Below, piece after piece: positions 5,397 to 11,613 of a stretch of DNA of 11,613 bases. Every line of letters begins with the position of its first letter. The first letter of the stretch is position 1. The notes under the pieces are model-generated. The model was not told the origin of the DNA. It searched no databases and saw only the letters and a list, made by a program, of their open reading frames with translations. Source of the DNA: Hungatella sp. UBA5385 (lineage in GTDB: Bacteria; Bacillota; Clostridia; Lachnospirales; Lachnospiraceae). The stretch is taken from positions 1 through 11,613 of the forward strand of contig DHOR01000001.1 in the NCBI GenBank assembly GCA_002409995.1, in the 5' to 3' direction. Made by a program: the position numbers and the translations under genes.

Positions 5397-6578
5397 TTAT
5401 TTTCTGCAAAGAAAGGCTCCCGCCTGCTTTGTGATGGAGATAAATCCTTTCTTCTCCATCTTTTTTTCCAGAAATCCCTTGAATTCATCATATCGGTCAT
5501 TTAAATATTCATGCTGATTACCATGACAGGATAAGATATATTCCATCAAAGGCCCTGCTTCATTGACTTCCAGATGATCCTCATACCGGACTTCCTCTAC
5601 CTGATCAAAATACTGTTCCAGAATCTCTCTTCCATTTTCCAGACCAAATACATCATATAGATTCACCTGGGATAGTACAATGCGGGAATCAAACTCCTTC
5701 ACAAGCTGGCTGATTTCTTTCATATGCTCCTGTCCATAGGTGCTGCAGCAGAATATGCCATCAGACTTCATCACCCGCGCCACTTCTGAAAGTGCACTAT
5801 CCAAATCCTTTAGGTAAAATAATACATGATTAGCTGTAATACAGTCAAAGGTATCTGTATCCATAGGGATTTTATGGCAGTCAAAAACTGAATAGGTAAA
5901 ATTTCTCTTTATTCCGCTTAAATTAGTTTTCGCATCCTTTACCATTCCCTCTGACACATCGGTGAGACAGATATCCACATCTTCCGGAATGCGTTCCCTA
6001 TTGGCTCTCCACAGCTCTCCGTTTCCGCAGCCCAGTTCCAAAACCTTCTGATTCTTCTGTAAGTTCAGCAGACTATAAAGCCATTGAAACCAGCCATCAG
6101 GATTTTTCGTATACTTTCTGTGAAGATCGATACGGATATTGATATTGACAGAGTTTTTGTACTGTTCCACCAGACTTTTTTCCATATTGGTAATATGGAT
6201 CAGCTGCAGGATTTTATTCCAGTCTATTACCGGATTTTCCTCTACTAATTTGGAAGTCTCCTGAAGTGTCTGCTCCACCAGCTGAAGATGCTCCATTCGT
6301 TTTCTGATCAGACCAATCTGAAGTTCTAAAGATTCCTTTACATAATCATTGTCATCATCAGTGACAGTTATGGAACGAATCTCATCAAGAGAAAATCCAA
6401 GGTATTTCAGGGAAAGAATCTTTTGCAGCTTGGCAAAGTCTGAATCTGTATACAAACGATAGCCTGCATCACTGGTTTTGGCCGGTTTTAACAGACCCTG
6501 TTTATCATAATAGCGGATGGTTCGTATGGAGACATTCGCCTTTTTGGCAAATTCACCGGAAGTATAATATCCTTCCAT
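5397..6578 (-). CDS. MerR-family regulator fused to a class I SAM-dependent methyltransferase
   Basis: A two-domain protein of 393 residues. Residues 4-72 are a MerR winged helix-turn-helix (YYTSGEFAKKANVSIRTIRY, then DAGYRLY and LKYLGFSLDEI); about 80-113 form the dimerising coiled coil. Residues about 160-285 are a Rossmann methyltransferase: motif I VLELGCGNG (179-187), an acidic residue D207 in LTDVSEGM, D233, and the motif IV/V region FDCITANHVLFYL. The C-terminal tail is unassigned. Effector and methyl acceptor are unknown. A near-perfect Shine-Dalgarno AAGGAGGTGA (6588-6597) precedes the ATG. Its own promoter and that of downstream rfbA share one MerR-type architecture, so it likely autoregulates and controls rfbABD. 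No terminator separates it from rfbA, so read-through is possible. Confidence 0.9.
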   Translation of the reverse strand: MEGYYTSGEFAKKANVSIRTIRYYDKQGLLKPAKTSDAGYRLYTDSDFAKLQKILSLKYLGFSLDEIRSITVTDDDNDYVKESLELQIGLIRKRMEHLQLVEQTLQETSKLVEENPVIDWNKILQLIHITNMEKSLVEQYKNSVNINIRIDLHRKYTKNPDGWFQWLYSLLNLQKNQKVLELGCGNGELWRANRERIPEDVDICLTDVSEGMVKDAKTNLSGIKRNFTYSVFDCHKIPMDTDTFDCITANHVLFYLKDLDSALSEVARVMKSDGIFCCSTYGQEHMKEISQLVKEFDSRIVLSQVNLYDVFGLENGREILEQYFDQVEEVRYEDHLEVNEAGPLMEYILSCHGNQHEYLNDRYDEFKGFLEKKMEKKGFISITKQAGAFLCRK

Positions 6579-6637
6579 AATTGAGAGTCACCTCCTTTTT
6601 TGAAAAATACACCTTTTCTTATTTTTTTCATATTATC

Positions 6638-6668
6638 ATTATATAGGGTGACGCAAGGGAATGGTCAA
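6638..6668 (-). promoter_or_regulatory. MerR-type promoter of the merR-methyltransferase gene
   Basis: TTGACC (6668-6663), 19-base spacer, TATAAT (6643-6638). It is aligned base for base with the rfbA promoter (24 of 29 identical, including AGGGTGACG, AAGG and GGTCAAG as read on plus). One arm of the dyad is altered here (GAAT on plus instead of TCAC), so this operator is asymmetric and perhaps weaker. Transcription would start about 50 bases before the gene. Autoregulation is inferred. Confidence 0.75.
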
Positions 6669-6801
6669 GGACTTTCCATATTCTTTCGTTATTCGTAATA
6701 AATAATTATGATTCATATTCTGTTTGTTCGCATACATAAAATTACAACAAATGGTCCATCCTATATAGGTAATAATACTTATCACCAGAAAGGACTGCCT
6801 T

Positions 6802-6945
6802 ATGATATTAATTATTCTATTGCTACTATTATTTGTTTTTATTCTCTGGTGTATTCTGGCAGCCTCAGGCAATTCCAGCCGCGAAAGAGACGATCTGGAG
6901 CAGATTGAGTATTTAAAAGAATGGAGAGCCAGAAAACACAAATAA
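6802..6945 (+). CDS. Small single-span membrane protein of unknown function
   Basis: A 47-residue open frame. Residues 2-20 form one hydrophobic helix (MILIILLLLLFVFILWCILA); residues about 25-47 are strongly charged, with the run SSRERDDLEQIEYLKEW and ending RARKHK. The start has AAAGGA 7 bases upstream, a good spacing. The pattern, a hydrophobic N-terminus with a basic cytoplasmic-looking tail, resembles small anchored proteins, but I do not recognise a named family. It reads in the same direction as the superoxide dismutase gene 95 bases downstream and diverges from the merR-methyltransferase gene. A longer overlapping minus frame in this stretch lacks family features and is taken as a shadow. 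Confidence 0.6.
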   Translation: MILIILLLLLFVFILWCILAASGNSSRERDDLEQIEYLKEWRARKHK

Positions 6946-7040
6946 ACTTATACCAAATCTTCTTTTGTAATTGCAATGGAGGGAGACATACACAGGATCG
7001 CTCAATTTTTAATAAGATAAAACAAAAAGGATCTTATGAT

Positions 7041-7670
7041 ATGAACGAGCACTATCCCTTTGTAAATCCCCCTCTTCCATACGCTTATGATGCGCTTGAG
7101 CCTTTCATTGATACGAAAACAATGGAACTCCATCATGACAGACACCTTCAGACCTATGTTGATAACTTAAACAAAGCCTTGAAGGATTATCCTGCTTATC
7201 AGTATCTTTCTCTGGAGCAGCTGATTGCTTATATTCCCTATCTGCCTCCTGATATTCAGACAGCGGTTAGAAATAATGCAGGCGGAGTATACAATCATAT
7301 CTTTTATTTTTCAAACTTAACAAATGAAAGCACTGTTTTTCCTCCAAATCAGCTGATCAGTTACCTTGCTTCTTATTTTGGAAGTCTTACTGAATTTCAA
7401 AATGAATTTTCCCAAGCTGCTCTATCTGTTTTTGGATCAGGCTATGCATGGCTTGTTCTTGACAGCAATAATACTCCCCAAATCGTGACTACCGCTAATC
7501 AGGACACTCCTTTGTCTCAGAATTTATGCCCCATTTTAAATATTGATGTATGGGAACATGCATATTATCTGAAGCACTATAATGAAAGAATAAACTATAT
7601 TAAAGATTGGTTCCGTGTTGTAAACTGGGATAATGCAAATGCCTATTTCATAAATTGTATGACAATGTAA
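7041..7670 (+). CDS. Superoxide dismutase, Fe/Mn family (Mn-like)
   Basis: Converts superoxide to O2 and H2O2 in the cytoplasm. The product is 209 residues, normal for SodA/SodB. The N-terminal hairpin domain begins PLPYAYDALEPFIDTKTM; metal ligands are H31 (HHDRHLQTY), H86 (NNAGGVYNHIF), D169 and H173 (DVWEHAYYLKHY). Y39 is the gateway tyrosine. Glycine in NNAGG and the glutamine in ANQDTPL (Q154) favour the manganese or cambialistic type over the iron type. The frame is open 40 codons further upstream, but the ATG at 7041 has AAAGGA 9 bases before it and gives the family N-terminus. The gene ends just before a strong hairpin shared with the convergent ATPase gene. I did not assign sodA versus sodB. 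Confidence 0.93.
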   Translation: MNEHYPFVNPPLPYAYDALEPFIDTKTMELHHDRHLQTYVDNLNKALKDYPAYQYLSLEQLIAYIPYLPPDIQTAVRNNAGGVYNHIFYFSNLTNESTVFPPNQLISYLASYFGSLTEFQNEFSQAALSVFGSGYAWLVLDSNNTPQIVTTANQDTPLSQNLCPILNIDVWEHAYYLKHYNERINYIKDWFRVVNWDNANAYFINCMTM

Positions 7671-7682
7671 TAATATTCAGAT

Positions 7683-7729
7683 AAAAATGGAGTACACCGG
7701 GAAATTTTCATCATTTCCGGTGTACTCCA
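7683..7729. terminator. Bidirectional terminator between sod and the ATPase
   Basis: GGAGTACACCGG (7689-7700) pairs perfectly with CCGGTGTACTCC (7717-7728), extended inward by AAAT/ATTT past one bulged G; the loop is TTTCATC. On minus the stem is followed by ATTTTTATC, giving a good U-tract for the ATPase mRNA. On plus a broken U-rich run (ACATTTTATAG) serves sod. It lies between two convergent genes, where one is expected. Confidence 0.85.
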
Positions 7730-7747
7730 CATTTTATAGTATTTTTT

Positions 7748-7778
7748 CCCGTTCATCATCAGACTAATAGTAAACGGG
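7748..7778 (-). other. Hairpin in the 3' untranslated region of the ATPase mRNA
   Basis: CCCGTT (7748-7753) pairs with AACGGG (7773-7778) around a 19-base loop, 12 bases beyond the ATPase stop codon. On minus it is followed by A rather than U, so it does not terminate. It may simply stabilise the 3' end. Confidence 0.35.
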
Positions 7779-7790
7779 ACAAGGCATTGA

Positions 7791-10436
7791 TTATACAGAA
7801 TACCTTATAACCTTTTCAGCAGCACGATTGTCTACTAATTTTCTTGCTTCAGCTGTCATAGTTGGAATCACTGACAGAACGATTGCTGATATCCAGTGAG
7901 GTGCTTCCAGAGTAGTAAGACCAAATACAGGTCCTAAAAATGGCACTGCCACAAGAACTACCAGAGACAAAATCATGGCTGCTGCACTTACAACCAGCAG
8001 AGGATTATCCCGCAGAGTTCTCTTAAATATAGACTTTCTGCTTCTAACAGTAAAGATATGCAGAATGGAAGTCCAGCCAAGAACCAGAAATGCAAGGGTC
8101 TGACCGACTAAAGCAGATGGCTGGCCTGATCCTATTGGCATATAAGCGCCTATATAATAAGCAACCAGAACAACCAGTGAACAGACGATAGTCTGCTGAA
8201 CAATTACATTAAGCAGTCCGCCTGTAAAGAAGCTTTCATTACGTTTCACAGGTTTGCTTGTCATAATCTTAGGATCAGATTCTTCTCTTGCAAGCTGCAG
8301 TCCTGGGATTCCATCTCCCAGCACATTGATTAATAGAAGCATTACAGGAGTTACCAGAACTCCCCAGCCTACAATCTGTGCAAATAACATTACCAGAATC
8401 TCTGACAGGTTACATACCAGAAGGAAATAGATGGTTTTCCTGATATTGGAATAAACCTTACGGCCTTCATGAACGGCATCCACAATGGTTGCAAAGTTAT
8501 CATCAGTCAGCACTACATCGGCTGAGCTTTTGGCAACCTCTGTTCCTGCTTTACCCATTGCCACACCAACATCGGCTGCCTTTAGTGCAGGAGCATCGTT
8601 AACGCCGTCTCCTGTCATAGCTACCACTTCGCCTTTTTTCTGCCATGCCTTTACAATGCGGATCTTATCTGATGGCGCTACTCTGGCATAAACTGAATAA
8701 TCCTCTATATTATCTTCCAGCTCCTGATCAGTAAGCTCTCCCAGCTCTGCACCTGTCAATACCTTCTGGCCTCCTGAAAGAATTCCGATATCTCTGGCTA
8801 TGGCTGCTGCAGTTGCTGCATGGTCACCTGTAATCATAATGGTACGGATTCCTGCCTTCTTAGCAATTGCAATTGCATCTGCTGCCTCCGGACGGGGAGG
8901 ATCAATAAGACCTGCCATTCCAAGGAGGGAAAGATCGGTTTCCACATCTTCTAAATGTTCTGGTATTTCATCAATCTTCTTTACACCCAGTGTTATGACA
9001 CGAAGTGCATCTTCTGCAAATGAATCATGATATTTTCTGATCGATCTGGACTGTTCTGAATCGCTATTGTTAAAGGGAACTCTGTCAATGGCTCCTTTTG
9101 TCAGAACCAGATAGCCGCCTTCCGGATGAGAGACAACTACAGTCATCATTTTCCGTTCAGAGGAAAATGGGATTTCTGCTGCCTTGGGATACTGCATTTC
9201 CAGCTCAGCCTTACTGATTCCCTGATCTGTTAAAAGTCTCATAATTGCTACTTCGGTTGCATTTCCCAGATAGCTTACCTCTCCATTTTCATCTATCTGG
9301 GCGGTTGCATTACTTGCCAGCGCAAGCATTTTCACAAAGTTAAGCTGTTTCTCTGATAGAGCTTTTTCAACCTTTACAGGGGATTCTCCTGCAACCATAA
9401 GACGTTTTATAGTCATTTTATTCTGGGTTAGCGTTCCTGTTTTATCGGAACAGATCACAGAGGTGTTGCCCAGGGTTTCCACTGCCGGAAGCTTGCGGAT
9501 CAGGGCATTTTTCTTAACCATGTTTTTTACGCCGTTGGAGAGAGACAGAGTTACAATGAGAGACAGAGTCTCAGGAACTGCTGCAACTGCAAGGGATACT
9601 GCCAGAAGTACCATACTCCAGAAATCAGATCCTTTGTACATTCCAATGACAAAGAGTATAAATGCTGAGATAACTGCAATGGCGCTGACCATTTTGCCCA
9701 AACGGTCAAGGCGCTGCTGCAAAGGCGTTTTTTGAGTTTCTGTTGTATCCAGAAATCCTGCAATTTTACCCATCTCGGTTTCCATTCCTGTTGAAGTAAC
9801 TACTGCCTTTCCGTTGCCTGCTGTTACGAGACAACCGGAGAAAACCATATTATATTGTTCTGCAGCTGCTGCCTTACCTTTACATTCAAAGGAGGCATCC
9901 TTTTCAGAAGCTTCACTTTCTCCTGTAAGTGAGGATTTATCTACCATTAAGGCACTGCTTTCCAGAAGGCGGGCATCTGCCGGAATTAAAGAACCTGCTT
10001 CCAGAAAAATGATATCTCCTGGCACAAGGTCTGAGGTTTCTATCTCCTGACGGGTTCCCTCACGGAGAACCATACAATAAGGACTGTTTAAATCCGCCAG
10101 CGCTTCCAGGGCTTTTTCTGCTTTTCCCTCCTGAGTTATGCCTAATATCAGATTCATGATTACGATGGAGGTGATTACAATAGGCTCTATAAATCCTTCT
10201 CCATTTCTGATTGCCAGCATAAATGACAGAACTGCTGCTATAATCAGAACAATTGCAGATACATCTTTTAAATGGTGAAGAACCGTCTTCACCAGACTTT
10301 TCTTTTCCTGTTTTACAAATTCATTTTTCCCATAGGCAAGCTGTCTTTCCTCCACTTGCCGGGTGGTGAAACCGCTGTTTTCATTGCTGCCTAATTCTGT
10401 TAGTACATCCTGTGTACTGTTTTCATACCAAATCAT
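7791..10436 (-). CDS. P-type cation-transporting ATPase (P2, Ca2+-ATPase-like)
   Basis: ATP-driven cation pump of the plasma membrane, probably exporting Ca2+ or a similar cation. The 881 residues contain all P-type parts in order: cation ATPase N-terminal domain (1-55), helices M1-M2 (about 58-102), actuator motif TGES (171-174), M3-M4 (about 249-298), phosphorylation motif DKTGT (D331), nucleotide-binding KGA (448-450), hinge TGDGVND (608-614), and M5-M10 (about 666-862). The SERCA-like ligands E289 (M4), N676, E679 (M5), N704 and D708 (M6) appear conserved. The usual M4 PEGLP reads PETLS, and the M6 threonine position is glycine, so ion specificity is uncertain. AAGGAT precedes the ATG. 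It lies 102 bases after marR, behind a terminator and a shared operator. Confidence 0.93.
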   Translation of the reverse strand: MIWYENSTQDVLTELGSNENSGFTTRQVEERQLAYGKNEFVKQEKKSLVKTVLHHLKDVSAIVLIIAAVLSFMLAIRNGEGFIEPIVITSIVIMNLILGITQEGKAEKALEALADLNSPYCMVLREGTRQEIETSDLVPGDIIFLEAGSLIPADARLLESSALMVDKSSLTGESEASEKDASFECKGKAAAAEQYNMVFSGCLVTAGNGKAVVTSTGMETEMGKIAGFLDTTETQKTPLQQRLDRLGKMVSAIAVISAFILFVIGMYKGSDFWSMVLLAVSLAVAAVPETLSLIVTLSLSNGVKNMVKKNALIRKLPAVETLGNTSVICSDKTGTLTQNKMTIKRLMVAGESPVKVEKALSEKQLNFVKMLALASNATAQIDENGEVSYLGNATEVAIMRLLTDQGISKAELEMQYPKAAEIPFSSERKMMTVVVSHPEGGYLVLTKGAIDRVPFNNSDSEQSRSIRKYHDSFAEDALRVITLGVKKIDEIPEHLEDVETDLSLLGMAGLIDPPRPEAADAIAIAKKAGIRTIMITGDHAATAAAIARDIGILSGGQKVLTGAELGELTDQELEDNIEDYSVYARVAPSDKIRIVKAWQKKGEVVAMTGDGVNDAPALKAADVGVAMGKAGTEVAKSSADVVLTDDNFATIVDAVHEGRKVYSNIRKTIYFLLVCNLSEILVMLFAQIVGWGVLVTPVMLLLINVLGDGIPGLQLAREESDPKIMTSKPVKRNESFFTGGLLNVIVQQTIVCSLVVLVAYYIGAYMPIGSGQPSALVGQTLAFLVLGWTSILHIFTVRSRKSIFKRTLRDNPLLVVSAAAMILSLVVLVAVPFLGPVFGLTTLEAPHWISAIVLSVIPTMTAEARKLVDNRAAEKVIRYSV

Positions 10437-10454
10437 ATACTCATCCTTCCTTTT

Positions 10455-10482
10455 TATGTAGATACTCTACCTAATTATTCAA
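10455..10482 (-). promoter_or_regulatory. Putative MarR operator in front of the ATPase
   Basis: The minus strand reads TTGAATAATTAGGTAGA, three bases, then TCTACATA. The dyad core GTAGA-GTA-TCTAC is at 10458-10470. It matches the block upstream of marR at 25 of 28 positions; only the three central bases differ. It ends about 18 bases before the ATPase start. The best -10-like word is AATAAT (10479-10474), just before the dyad, without a convincing -35 box, so the true promoter is unclear. Confidence 0.7.
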
Positions 10483-10510
10483 AAGAAAAAGCAGGTATGG
10501 TTACCTGCTT
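10481..10510 (-). terminator. Intrinsic terminator after marR
   Basis: On minus, AAGCAGGTA pairs perfectly with TACCTGCTT (9 pairs, loop ACCA), followed by TTTCTTTT. It lies 28 bases after the marR stop and directly before the operator block of the ATPase, so most marR transcripts should end before the ATPase gene. Confidence 0.88.
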
Positions 10511-10538
10511 ATTAAACATGGTAATACTTGTGTTTTGT

Positions 10539-10970
10539 CTAGCTTTTTAGATTATGATATACTTTCCGCAGAAGAAGCTTTAGTGTCTGAATTTCCTCTT
10601 TTGTCATACTTTTTAACAATCGTTTCTCCAGTTCAGCGAAAATCTTTCGAATATCCTTTACCAGTTCTATGCCCTGAGGGGTCATCACCAACTGCATAGC
10701 TCTTCTGTCTTCCGGATTAACTGTCCTCTTAATGAGACCTCTGCTCTCCAGCCCATTTAACAGACTGGTGACTGTAGGTCCTCTGAGCCCCATAATCTCT
10801 TCCAGAATCTGGCGTCTGATCATGTGTCCTGCCTGGATATTATCATATATAATCTCTAACAAACGTCCCTGCTGATGAGTGATTCCTACGCTTTTCAACT
10901 TCTCATCACAGGAATAATATATATTATGAGATATAAGCCGAAAATAACTATCGAAAAACTCCTCTTCCAT
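10539..10970 (-). CDS. MarR-family transcriptional regulator
   Basis: A dimeric winged helix-turn-helix repressor of about 143 residues. After an N-terminal dimerisation helix, the DNA-binding domain spans about residues 30-100: ITHQQGRLLEIIYDN, then the recognition helix region GPTVTSLLNGLESRGLIKR and the wing with NPEDRRAMQL, typical of MarR. Two starts are possible. The upstream ATG at 10982 abuts its AAAGG with no spacing, whereas the ATG at 10970 has AAAGGA 11 bases upstream, so I prefer 10970; the choice is not certain. A strong promoter with a dyad just past the -10 lies upstream, and the same dyad block precedes the downstream P-type ATPase. This suggests autorepression plus control of the pump. 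Its ligand is unknown. Confidence 0.9.
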   Translation of the reverse strand: MEEEFFDSYFRLISHNIYYSCDEKLKSVGITHQQGRLLEIIYDNIQAGHMIRRQILEEIMGLRGPTVTSLLNGLESRGLIKRTVNPEDRRAMQLVMTPQGIELVKDIRKIFAELEKRLLKSMTKEEIQTLKLLLRKVYHNLKS

Positions 10971-10990
10971 TGTTGCGGACATCCTTTCTC

Positions 10991-11018
10991 TTGAATAATT
11001 AGGTAGAAGTTCTACATA
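10991..11018 (+). promoter_or_regulatory. Putative MarR operator in front of marR
   Basis: On plus, TTGAATAATTAGGTAGA then AGT then TCTACATA; the core GTAGAA-G-TTCTAC (11003-11015) is a perfect dyad. It lies 12 bases after the marR -10 box, over the transcription start and early transcribed region, a typical repressor position. The flanking match to the ATPase copy runs in the opposite orientation relative to its gene. Binding by MarR is inferred. Confidence 0.75.
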
Positions 11019-11027
11019 TTTTTTACT

Positions 11028-11057
11028 ATTCTAGCAGTTTTATTTTTGATTTGTCAA
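11028..11057 (-). promoter_or_regulatory. Promoter of marR
   Basis: A perfect TTGACA (11057-11052), an 18-base spacer and TAGAAT (11033-11028) preceded by TGC, forming an extended -10. The surroundings are very AT-rich. The start would be near 11021, giving a leader of about 50 bases with the dyad operator near its 5' end. Confidence 0.8.
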
Positions 11058-11058
11058 T

Positions 11059-11093
11059 AAAAACATGAAAATTTATAAAAATATAATATTTTC
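11059..11093 (-). terminator. Possible weak A/T-only terminator after the acetyltransferase gene
   Basis: GAAAATTTATA (11067-11077) pairs with TATAATATTTTC (11082-11093) with one bulge and a 4-base loop. On minus it is followed by CATGTTTTT. The stem is nearly all A-T, so it may be weak or a by-product of AT-richness. It overlaps the region just upstream of the marR promoter. Confidence 0.35.
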
Positions 11094-11101
11094 GTAAATA
11101 T

Positions 11102-11593
11102 TTAAACCATCATCTGATAGTTTACAATATCAAGGAATTTTCCAAATTTTACGCCCACTTCTTTCATAGTGCCGCAGTGTAGAAATCCCAGTTCTTCATG
11201 AAGGTTTATACTTCCAGTATTTCCCCCTGTGATTACGGAAATAACAGTATGGATGGAGGCATCTTCTCTTGCCATGGACAGTATTTCAATCATAAGTGAT
11301 CTGGCAATTCCTCTTTTTCTGTAATCTGGATGAACATATACGGATAATTCTACAGTTGCTGAATAAGCCTCTTTCGTTCTATAGGGAGACAGGCTTGCAT
11401 AAGCCACCGCTTTTCCATCTTCTTCTGCTACAATCAAAGGATGATTGTCAATATTATGCTCATAGAACCACTCCAGGCGGTCTGACAAAGTTCTGGGTTT
11501 TAAATCAAAGGTGGATGTGCCGTTCTCCACTTCGTAATTATATATCTCTAAAAGGCAGGGTACATCCTGTTCTTTTGCAGCTCTTATTATCAT
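11102..11593 (-). CDS. GNAT-family N-acetyltransferase, phosphinothricin-acetyltransferase type
   Basis: Transfers acetyl from acetyl-CoA to an amino group; relatives act on phosphinothricin, methionine sulfoximine or related amino acids, but the natural substrate here is unknown. The product is 163 residues, usual for the group. Family blocks are LEIYNYEVENGTSTFD (15-30), YASLSPYRTKEAYSATVELS (65-84), motif A VYVHPDYRKRGIARSLM (85-101, with the CoA pyrophosphate loop RKRGIA at 92-97), NTGSINLHEELGF (125-137) and EVGVKFGKFLD (145-155). The ATG at 11593 has GGAGGAG about 8 bases upstream. Only 20 bases are visible upstream, so its operon partners are unknown. Downstream lie a weak hairpin and the marR promoter. 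Confidence 0.9.
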   Translation of the reverse strand: MIIRAAKEQDVPCLLEIYNYEVENGTSTFDLKPRTLSDRLEWFYEHNIDNHPLIVAEEDGKAVAYASLSPYRTKEAYSATVELSVYVHPDYRKRGIARSLMIEILSMAREDASIHTVISVITGGNTGSINLHEELGFLHCGTMKEVGVKFGKFLDIVNYQMMV

Positions 11594-11613
11594 TTGGTAC
11601 TCCTCCGTTTACT

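Noticed and set aside
6760..6769. Palindrome CCTATATAGG upstream of the small membrane protein
   Set aside because: A 10-base palindrome in AT-rich DNA is likely by chance; no second copy or regulator is linked to it.
6639..6941. 100-residue minus frame opposite the small membrane protein
   Set aside because: It covers the merR promoter and the intergenic region, has no ribosome binding site or recognisable domain, and is antisense to a better-supported small gene.
6921..7040. 40-residue N-terminal extension of the superoxide dismutase
   Set aside because: It starts inside the small upstream gene and has no family similarity; the ATG at 7041 gives a normal N-terminus with AAAGGA 9 bases before it.
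1..11613. CRISPR array, insertion sequence or prophage genes
   Set aside because: No regularly spaced repeats, terminal inverted repeats, transposase, integrase or att-like duplications were seen; the repeats present are regulatory pairs.

Overview
The window looks like chromosomal DNA from a low-to-moderate GC member of the Clostridia, most likely a Lachnospiraceae-type gut anaerobe. The grounds are the rpmG-secE-nusG-rplK-rplA order, strong AGGAGG ribosome binding sites, the protein sequences and the style of the small regulators. The genus is not determined. Almost everything reads on the minus strand; only a small membrane protein and a superoxide dismutase read on plus.

Region 1 (1-2110, minus) is the start of a ribosomal/transcription operon: rpmG (L33, GTG start), secE, nusG, rplK (L11) and rplA (L1, cut by the window edge). 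Two near-identical 28-nt elements lie just upstream of rplK and of rplA. They copy the L1-binding part of 23S rRNA helix 76, so both genes probably carry L1 feedback operators. Directly before the rplK copy, in the nusG-rplK gap, is a 78-nt segment that folds on paper into a four-helix cloverleaf. It is not a tRNA and I do not recognise it.

Region 2 (2111-2424) is a 314-nt intergenic stretch with candidate tandem promoters for the rpmG operon and a hairpin that may end the rfb operon. Region 3 (2425-5302, minus) is rfbA-rfbB-rfbD, three of the four dTDP-L-rhamnose enzymes; the epimerase rfbC is absent here. Upstream lies a MerR regulator fused to a SAM-dependent methyltransferase (5397-6578). 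Its own promoter and the rfbA promoter share one architecture, TTGACC-N19-(TATGAT/TATAAT) with a common operator, so the fusion protein probably controls both itself and dTDP-rhamnose synthesis.

Region 4 (6802-7670, plus) holds a 47-residue single-span membrane protein and a Mn-type superoxide dismutase, ending at a bidirectional terminator. Region 5 (7791-10970, minus) is a MarR-family regulator followed by a P2-type cation ATPase (Ca2+-ATPase-like) with altered membrane motifs. A shared 28-nt operator block lies in front of both genes, and an intrinsic terminator separates them. Region 6 (11102-11593, minus) is a GNAT acetyltransferase of the phosphinothricin-acetyltransferase type.

No mobile element, CRISPR array, rRNA or tRNA was seen. 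The most interesting unexplained signals are the cloverleaf RNA with its adjoining twin L1 operators, and the two self-contained circuits (MerR-methyltransferase/rfb and MarR/ATPase), each marked by duplicated operators.
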